NCBI GenBank assembly: GCA_947561395.2
Contig: OX387184.1
Location: 44,258,766 to 44,322,765 of the forward strand
DNA length: 64,000 nucleotides
Origin: Buxus sempervirens
Taxonomy: Eukaryota; Streptophyta; Magnoliopsida; Buxales; Buxaceae
Direction: 5' to 3'
Made by a program: the position numbers and the translations under genes. Below are positions 56,230 to 64,000 of this stretch, piece by piece. The notes under the pieces are model-generated. The model had not been told where the DNA came from and ran no database searches. It worked only from the letters and a program-made list of their open reading frames with translations. Numbering within the stretch: position 1 is the first letter of the stretch; each line of letters starts with the position of its first letter.

Positions 56230-57695
56230 CAAAACCTTGAAAAGTAACTCGGTTCACACACAAGAGTCATCTGTGCGATGAACCAATTGATATATTGTAG
56301 TCTGCCTAGGAAACCACTTCCTTTTCTATCGATGGAGGAGGCATTTCCAGAATTGTTTTTGCTTTGACGAGGTCAACTTCAATTCCTCGTTTCCCAACAA
56401 TGAATCCAAGCAATTTCCTTGAAGTAACTCCAAACACACACTTGTTTGGATTGAGCCTGAGCTTGTGCTTTCTGAGTCGGTTGAATACTTTCCTAAGGTT
56501 CACCAAATGGTCCTTCTCTTCTTTCGACTTTGCAATCATATCATCCACATACACTTCCATCTCTTTGTACATCATGTCGTGGAATAACAGAGTCATTGGC
56601 CGCTGATATGTAGTGCCCACATTCTTCAATTCGAACGGCATCACACGGTAGCAGTAAGTGCCCCAGTGTGTGATAAATGATGTTTTCTCCATGTTTTCAG
56701 GTGCCATCCTTATCTGGTTGTAACCAGAGAATCCATCCATGAATGAGAACATTGAATGCGTTGCCGTATTGTCAACCAGTACGTCAATATGCGGCAATGG
56801 GAAGTCATCCTTCTGACTTGCTCTATTCAAATTTATGTAGTCAACACACATCCTGACCTTTCCGTCTTTCTTGGGAACTGGCACGATGTTTGCTAACCAC
56901 TCTGGATAGTCTATTACTTGCAAGAATCCAGTATCCAATTGTTTGGTGACCTCTTCCTTAATCTTCAGAGCCTATTCTGGCTTTGTGCGTCTGAGTTTTT
57001 GTTTTACAGGTGCGGCTTCAGACTTTGTTGGTAACCAATGCACAACCAAGTCCGTGTCTAACCCAGGCATATCCTCGTATAACCATGCAAACACGTCAAA
57101 ATAAGACTTTAAAAAATCAACCATATGCTTTTTCAATAATTGTAACAGCTTTTTACCAATTTGGAGTATTTTTTGTTGTGCTATTTCACTTATGTTAATA
57201 GGTTTAGTTTCCTCAATGTTTGCCTGGAGACCTTTTTCATGCCTTTCCAAAGCAAATTAGATTTAAGGCGGAGTCTCCCACGATTCATCGTCGTTCTCAT
57301 GCTTGGAAGACTTACAAGGGACGATGTCTGAATCTTCTTGCTGTAGTGGGCAAGTACCCAAGTCTGACTTGTCGAGATCTTGCTCGTTTTCAGTTTTGAG
57401 CACCGGCTCATGCCTTTCTTTTATTATTGCTTGTTCAAGTGGCGGCTCAGAGCCAAGGCTTTCAATTTCTTTTTCTTTTTGTTCAATTATGGCAGTCTTA
57501 TTATCTATCCCGTGCTCCCACTTTTTTGGGTGTGCGTCGGGATTGGTACTAAGACTGCAAGACTCATACTGTTTGTTTTTGTTATTTTTGCTTTTATCCT
57601 CAAGCACATGCAAATAGTAGAAGGCATTCAGATATTCATTAAAAAGTTTCACAGTTGCTACAACAGAGATTTCAGAGGTGGAGGGAACCCCCTTT
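56230..57695 (-). pseudogene. Tat-type pol relic: truncated RT and pre-RT segment
   Basis: RT motifs are clear in 56306-56938: PVPKKDGKVRMCVDYINLNR, FMDGFSGYNQIR, MPFELKNVGTTYQRPM and YVDDMIAKS. Homology continues past the ORF end to about 56230 (FLGRLQYINWFIAQ) and then stops abruptly; RNase H and integrase are missing. Upstream, 56972-57250 has DVFAWLYEDMPGLDTDLVVH, and 57263-57690 is an acidic linker. It is more similar to the inner than to the outer element. Confidence 0.88.
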
Positions 57696-57700
57696 GAAAC

Positions 57701-60169
57701 TGTGAGACATGGAAAAATCACCGAGATGATTCCCTCCGTCATCACACGAGCTCAACGAAAATGGGAGAGTCGCCACCATTCAATTTTTAGGTGTGAATGG
57801 ACACCAAAAATCATCAAAATATCATTAAAATAGCAAAAAGGCAAATACTAGTGTAAAAATAACTCTACTTGAAAATAAAATCCAGAGATGGGTAAGGGGA
57901 TTAGATTATGGATGGGGGAAGGTGTTAGGCACCCCCATTCACCCACACAAGGTGGTTGCCAAGTGTTGTTTATGCTCAAAAATAAGAAAGCTTGCTAAAA
58001 TAATCAAGAACCTTAAAAAAGGATTAAACAAATGTGTAATATTTCCACATGAGGAATCCAATGAATTCCAGATCCTCTTTTATGTCAGTATCACTTCTGG
58101 GATCTCACTATTAGATGAAAATCAAAGCAAAACTTGAATAAAACCAAGTTGAGACAAATCCAGAAAATTCGGTAAAAGCTAGAGCCATTTGTCTTGAAAT
58201 CATTCAAATCAAATTTAAATTGAATCAAACCAAATCCATTTGAAAGATTATGATAAATAGAAGACTCATGCAAGTTTTTAATCAAATCCGGTTAAAACCC
58301 TAAGAGTTATGCTCCTTTGAAATGTGCTGTTGGAAATCAGTAAAAGTAACAAGCGGACAACTTTGGAAATTCATTTAGAAAAATTGGCTCCATATAAATC
58401 CGTGAAATTTGGCATGAATGAAGTATGTAGGGCCATATTTCAAATGAAACTAGCCTCATACAAAAATTCATCCGGATGTGTCTTGGGTGACCTCCCAAAC
58501 AGGCCCCGAGGATCACAGATTAACCCAGAAAGGTGCTATTGAGCAGTTTTGAGTAAATCTGTTACCCACGACACAAATGGAATCAAAACATTATGAAACC
58601 AACTGGATTTGAAATTTGACTTCTGAAGGAAAACACAAAAACAAAAATCACTCAAATCGGACTTAAAACGAACACATGGTGCTCATTCAAAGTGACAGGT
58701 TCAGCAATCGGACTTGAACTGTCATGTCAACTTCGACTGAATGGTGTCAAAAATCCCCTTCACAAAAATTGATCAAATTTTACAAAAATAAACTAGATAG
58801 ACTCATATTTCCCATGGCATTAAAATCACTCCAAAATTCATCCAGATGATGAAGTTATGAGTATCCAAAGTTAGGGTACAGCTGCTGTCCAGTTTAGACT
58901 TTTTTAAGTAAAATCAATCCAAAATGGTGATCAAGTGTGTGTGATCCGTGCAATATAAATCAAAATCACTTGAAAAAGTGTTGAGGAACATTTAGGAAGA
59001 ATTAGGGCACCAGTTTGGCTCACCATTCTCTCCGATTGGAAAGAATATGCCAAAATCCCTAAAGTGGAGCAAAAATGCCCAAAACCAAGAGGTTAGACCT
59101 AGAGATCTTCAATACTTGAGATAAACTTGTTTGAAACCAATAAGAAACATCCCAGAAATGCTTGGGGCTATTTATTTCAGATCTATCACAATGAATGCAA
59201 TAGATCCCAAATACGAGCCGATTCTGACAAAATAAGTGCTATGTGTGCATGTGTAAAAATCATTTCTTTAAATACATACATAACAACATATAACATTCAT
59301 ATCAATCAAATGGGGTTCTAAAAAAAACCTAGGGTTCCGTTCCCTTCTCGTTACCCTTAGTTCTCTCTCCCCGTTTTACGGTTCTTTGAGATAATCTTGG
59401 GGTACTTTGAGTATGAAACGGTTTTCATAGAATCAAAAGGCTATTCAAGTGGGTTCTAATACTAAGGATCAATCCTCAGTCTCGTTTCCCCTAGATCCCG
59501 TCTTCACGTTTTACGGCTAGAAGGAGTCTTGAGGTACTTTGAGTAGAGGAAGGGGTTGCATACACAAAGATTAGGCCATTATTCTACAGAAAGGTAGAAG
59601 AAAAGAACTAACCCTAGAATGTAAAGACAGAAAAATAAAGAGGGATTTAGGCTTACCTGGGTTTTTGGAAGCAGTGTGGCAGCGGTTCCCTTCTTCACTC
59701 GGAGCTCTTCAATCTCCAACTTATTGGTCATTTGCTTAAGGAGGAGCCTCCTATTTATAGGCAAAGGCTAGGTTAGGGTTTGCATGATGCTAGACCAAAA
59801 TGATGTCTAGAGTCTCCCACACTTAACCCTAAGCCTATTTCCGAGATTTCCACTCCTTAAATGAAGGATATGATGGTAAAAAGTGAAAACTCTCGGAAAA
59901 CCCTAATTTTGAGCAAAAACCTTGTATCCGACAACTCAGATCGGATACAAGGGCACATATATGTATCCGACATATGTCGTCGGATACATTAATACCTGCT
60001 TGTATCCGACAACTTGTGTCGGATATAAAAAGATATGCTTGTATCCGACTTGAGTTGTCGGATACAAGAGAAAAAATGCTTAAATCTCAAATTTTGTGCT
60101 GGTTACAAAGGAAAGAATGATTTTTGCTAATTATTCATCATTTTCACTGTGCAATTTGGGGTGTCTACA
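57701..60169 (-). mobile_element. Solo LTR of the Tat-like family, copy 3 (2469 bp)
   Basis: It starts TGTGAGACATGG and ends GGGTGTCTACA, with target duplication GAAAC (57696-57700 and 60170-60174). The TATA box is at 59752-59759 (minus) and the palindrome array at 59923-60066. Like copy 1 it has CCGA-type arms. It lacks the long hairpin of copies 1 and 2 near its right end. Confidence 0.9.
59923..60066. repeat. Palindrome array, four 27-bp units, exact 39-bp period
   Basis: Units start at 59923, 59962, 60001 and 60040. Arms are TGTATCCGAC-like and complementary with at most one or two mismatches, and centres are unrelated. It lies about 165 bp upstream (sense) of the LTR TATA box. Confidence 0.92.
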
Positions 60170-60174
60170 GAAAC

Positions 60175-61606
60175 ATTGGCTTTGCTAGTCGCAAAGGGCA
60201 CAAGCTCCAGTTTTGCAGTGGTGGGCTGTCTTTCTTGTTAATTGCAGCTTTCTCCTCCAGTTTAGCTTCCCCAGTCATGACCATGTTAGTGCTTTTATCT
60301 GACAATATGCAAATAGGGTCATTCGCTACACCAGTCGGCTTGTTCTGGCTTTCCTTTGACTTGGGATCATAACTTGGCTACGGCCTCCTCCTTGATATTG
60401 ACGTGACGGGAAGTGTTGTAAGTCTTTCCGCGCTGGGTGGTATGTAAGCAATAGTAACATAATGCACCAGGCTTGATCCCGATTGTAAAGCAGCGGTGGG
60501 TGCTATGGGCAATGCCCTTTGTCCAATAGTGGAGAAACTTTTTGGTGCCCACTTACCGTATGTCTCATGGTATGCTTGTGCAGGAAGCATCTCTATCATA
60601 TGGGGGCATGCCCTGAAACATCTGACCCAGCCTGTCATAGAGTTCTGGGGTTTTCAACTTGTGGGGGTGGTGGCGGTGGAGGTCTGGGCCTTCAGTTGGG
60701 CCGTCCTAAGCTTCCTTGGCTCTCCATCATGCAGATATACATTATTGGACTTTCTTCATCTTGGGATTCCTCAGTGGGAGTAGGTGGCAGTACTTTTTCC
60801 CTTATGAGCACGAGATTGATGGGTATTCCTTCAGGGATCAGCAGTTTGGCAGGTGGGGGAAAGGCAACGGTGACCTTTTCTGCCAACTCCAGGACAAATA
60901 GTGCAGGTAGGCCATCTGGCGACCAATTGGAGGATAGTGTTGCGAACTCCGCAGCATCCTCAATCAAGTCCAGGGACATTGGTTCCTCCCAGAACATCTG
61001 AGCCAGGCCTTGTAGGTAATCCGTGTCTTGAACAGGGGTAGACAGGGACTCATCGCCCCAACCCTGGGCGACTATGTTTTCAAGAGACATAGCAATTTCT
61101 CCTTCCATGTTGGTGAAGCGATGGTATAACTCTCCGTGCATGCGTATTGGCCATATTGGGTCTCTCCCTTCCACCTTGGCCTTTTTTCTTTCAGCGCGCC
61201 TTCCAAGGAGCTGGGATTGTCTACTGGCTACGGATTAAACCCGAGCCCAAATCCCATGGTATGTTCGTATGGTTGGATGGCTGCCTTAACTCCCTGTTCG
61301 TATTTGCCCAGTCCTTCTCCGGCTCTTAGGCTCTAGTTGGCACACTCTACGACGCCAAACATCTCACTTCTTTTCCTTCTTGGCAATTGTTGTTTCCGTT
61401 CAACCACGGGAATATGGTTTACCTGTACCATTTCCACAGCTTGAAAGTTCAATGAGGTGGGTAGTTCATAATCCACATAAGGGACCCCAACTCTTTCAAA
61501 TTCTCGGTGGTCTTCAATGTGGACTGTGATAAGCTCGTTGCCTAAGATAAATCAGACTATTCTATGTAAAGAGGACAGTACTGACCTAGCTTGGTGCAAC
61601 AGTGGT
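60175..61606 (-). pseudogene. Tat relic: protease end, G-patch and linker
   Basis: This continues the relic beyond the solo LTR. Minus-strand frames carry the end of the protease region (NELITVHIEDHREFERVGV, near 61500), a G-patch-like GEGLGKYEQG near 61300 and an acidic linker (60692-61174) comparable to 18285-18980 of the inner element. Several stops and shifts break it. It ends abruptly at 61606, where an LTR-like sequence begins. The upstream gag is outside the window or lost. Confidence 0.72.
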
Positions 61607-61841
61607 TGTGACGCCCCGGACCCGGACATGTTCATTAAAGGTATATGCTGGTTCCTTGACATCAGGTAAGGTCTCAGAAACGCTTCTTAATCCTAATTTA
61701 CCAGTTAATATTAGTGCACTAATATTTAAAACAAAATAAAATAAGCAAAATGTGGGTGGAAGTGTTGACAAACATAAAACTGTATATACATTTTTCCCAA
61801 AAATAAAGACATACAGATATGGTTCTACTAAGTTTTATGCA

Positions 61842-61842
<1 letters not shown>

Positions 61843-61903
<61 letters not shown>
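61843..61903. repeat. (CT)n microsatellite, about 30 repeats
   Basis: An uninterrupted CT run of about 60 bp. It makes the Arg-Glu run of the minus-strand ORF 61835-62026, which is therefore spurious. Confidence 0.97.
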
Positions 61904-61905
<2 letters not shown>

Positions 61906-62525
61906 ATACATAGTATATACAGAATCTAAAAAATATACAACTAAACAAAAAGGAATGCTTCCTAGTCCTAGCCTGGATAATAGTAATCCTCAGGACGATA
62001 CCCATCTGGATCACTATCTCTCTCAACCCTAGCCTGTGCTCGCCCTGCAGACCTATCTGAAAACAGAACGTGTGAGACTAATGTCCCAGTAAGCAGCACA
62101 ATGCATGATAAGAACAGTTTATGCAATTTTCAAACATTAAAGTAGCATTCTCATATACTATAGGATCAAACTCTGGCAAAATTATGCTAATAAGCATTTC
62201 ATTCTCAAGTAAACAATACTTGAACTTTGCGGAATCAAACAGATAAACTCAGATTAATCCAAACTGCGATATCAATAAAACCAAAACCAATAACCATGAT
62301 GTAACACTGTAGGATTCGTGGGTTAGAATACCTTGGGTGATTTAACACAAATGTCCAATTCGCGACCTCACGACTTACAAGGAAAGATCTAGCTAGGATC
62401 GCTCTTCCAAAGCGGAGCACTCAAGCATGAGACATGCATGAGTTGGCAAGTACAACACAGTCAAACTAATTAACAAAGTTAGTGATCTTTATTAGACCAT
62501 CGAGTTGACTTTACGGGTTGCTGTG

Positions 62526-63020
62526 GCACATTCTGAGGTGCATGCAAGTTCACTACCCCTAGCCCCTCACGAGCTAGGGTGAACGGCCACCACAACCCCT
62601 AGAATTAGTGTATCACATTCTAGACAAGAGTATTAATTTCCGCACAAGTCATCCCAACACACTATTTGGCTTAGACATGGATCCAACTCTACAACCAAGC
62701 CTACTAAACCATAAAACAAACCATGGTTAAACGACTTTAAAATTCTGAACTTCTAGGGTGAATTTAGGTTCACTACTCACTATGCCTCCAAGCACGTGGT
62801 GAACTTTAATCCACTACCCCCAGATTCCGTATTTGTGGTGGATGCAGGTTCACTACCCCTAGCTAAGGTGAACAACAGTCCACTACCCCTAGCCAAGGTG
62901 AACGGCAATCCACTACCCATAAATACCCACATCTGTGGTGGAAGCAGGTTCACTACCCCCAGTTAGGGTGAACATCAGTCCACCACCCCCAACTAAGGTG
63001 AACAGCTATCCACTACCCAC
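62526..63020. repeat. Irregular tandem repeats with GGTGAAC and CCACTACCCC words
   Basis: About a dozen degenerate copies alternate GGTGAAC or GGTTCAC with CACTACCCC and CTAG. Because GGTGAAC and GTTCACC-like words occur on both strands, the array also forms many small inverted repeats. Confidence 0.75.
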
Positions 63021-64000
63021 AGAGACATCAAATCATAGGCCATTGGCCTTTCAAAGTGCTCATTTATCATAAAATACTATTTGGACCTTTGAATAACCTT
63101 AGAAAAGATTTTAAAAGAGTGTTCCAGCTAGTGGAAACAAAATAATCTCATTCTACAAGAATATGGAACCAAAAGTATCTTAAAAAGATTAGTTTAGGAA
63201 AAACATGCACATAATCCTTAAAAATGGAAATTTTATTGAAAGTCCTGTGCAAGAACTTCCTAAATACTTAAATCTTAAGTTTACATGTGTTGGATTTGAT
63301 TAAAAACAATTTTGTATTGAAAATCAACTCAAATTGGTAATTTATGACTTTTCTGTCCTAGGCGCTTGAAGGGTTGCTCGGCCCGTATATCGGGCGATCG
63401 TACTGTCTAAATTTTGCACATTCGGGTACAGAAAACACATGCCGAGCGCTCAAAAGGGGGCTCGAGGCATGCTTTAGGCGCTAGGTTTTAGGTGTTAAAA
63501 TTCTTTTGGCGCTTGAAGGGCCGCTCGAGCCATACTTCAGGCGCCAGACCAATTTTAGGCAAAAATCAGGTTACGGAAACAGTCGCGATTTTTGGGGGTT
63601 TTCTCAGAAGTTTTACTACCAAATCTTAATTGGATGACTCTAAAACTTTGAGAATAGCTTCTAAATCATTAGGGAATACTTTTTACATGATTCTAGAACA
63701 ATTTAACAGATAAATATCGGCAAATCTATGGTTATTCTTCAAATAACCCCAAATTACCCAAATCTGAAAATTTAGCTCTAAAATTCGAATTTACTTCAAC
63801 TTAAAGCTCAAAAATCATGAAGAACACCCAAGAATGACCATTCAACCATTTACAACTTGTTTCACATGATTTAAACGACAAAACCCCAAATTCACATGAA
63901 ACCAACAAACATATCTTTCTTGTATAAACTCTGAGTTCTTTGAAAACAACAAGTTGAAAGGGTGCTACTTACTTGTAGGTGTGTGAACCAAAGCTAACCT

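Larger units (their letters stand above)
61607..64000. mobile_element. Probable LTR of another gypsy element, runs off the window
   Basis: TGTGACGCCCCGGACCCGGA begins at 61607, a start typical of several plant gypsy LTRs, and it interrupts the Tat relic exactly there. No coding sequence is seen in 2.4 kb. It holds a (CT)n tract, a family of short repeats and GGCGCTTGAAGGG words repeated near 63361, 63510 and in inverted form at 63441. The right end is beyond the window, so no target duplication could be checked. Confidence 0.5.

Noticed and set aside
60519-61001. Plus-strand ORF of 160 codons
   Set aside because: Opposite to the relic's linker; the minus-strand reading fits the order of a Tat polyprotein.
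61835-62026. Arg-Glu repeat protein on the minus strand
   Set aside because: Generated by the (CT)n microsatellite.
1-64000. tRNA or rRNA genes
   Set aside because: I looked for cloverleaf-like and rRNA stretches by eye and saw none; the tRNA-like matches are only retroelement primer-binding sites.

Overview
The window is nuclear DNA of a flowering plant, probably a eudicot with a repeat-rich genome. The evidence is nested Ty3/Gypsy retrotransposons of the Tat/Ogre type (two RNase H domains in pol, a G-patch segment, elements of 17-21 kb), Harbinger-like TIR elements, a LINE relic, and one spliced host gene for a small, probably plastid DnaJ-type zinc-finger protein. The species cannot be named from sequence alone.

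Layout. Positions 1-4317 hold an unclassified LTR-like fragment cut by a solo LTR (384-3270). Positions 4318-50065 are one TIR element (16-bp perfect TIRs, TAA target duplication) split by a Tat-type retrotransposon, the 'outer element' (4334-48435, minus strand, about 16.7 kb once inserts are removed). The outer element is split three times: its 3' LTR by a complete 21.3-kb Tat-type element, the 'inner element' (4978-26261, minus strand, GAAGC target duplication), and its gag/protease region by two solo LTRs (38562-41862 and 42744-45528). From 50066 to about 56200 lies a less invaded island with a LINE relic, a second TIR element and the DnaJ-type gene (52128-54620, minus). A decayed Tat gag-pol fragment follows (56230-61606, minus), split by a solo LTR (57701-60169). 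From 61607 to the window end there appears to be another LTR.

Gene organisation of the two Tat elements. Both have gag, protease and pol (RT, RNase H, archaeal-type RNase H, integrase) on the minus strand. Between integrase and the 3' LTR both carry two genes on the opposite (plus) strand. All four encode plant-mobile-domain (PMD) or PMD-like proteins with coiled-coil or basic tails, and all have in-frame GT-AG introns (5, 1, 3 and 1). These introns lie antisense to the genomic RNA, which explains how they survive retrotransposition.

Most notable pattern. Arrays of short spaced palindromes with conserved arms and variable centres recur at control regions. In the solo LTRs the unit is always 27 bp (10-bp arm, 7-nt centre, 10-bp arm) and neighbouring units are 39 bp apart. 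In the inner element the unit is 21 bp (6-9-6) with a 27-28 bp period, and arrays occur in both LTRs, in the leader, and upstream of each antisense gene. Most lie just upstream of TATA boxes, so they look like binding arrays for a protein not yet identified. All coordinates and counts were made by eye.
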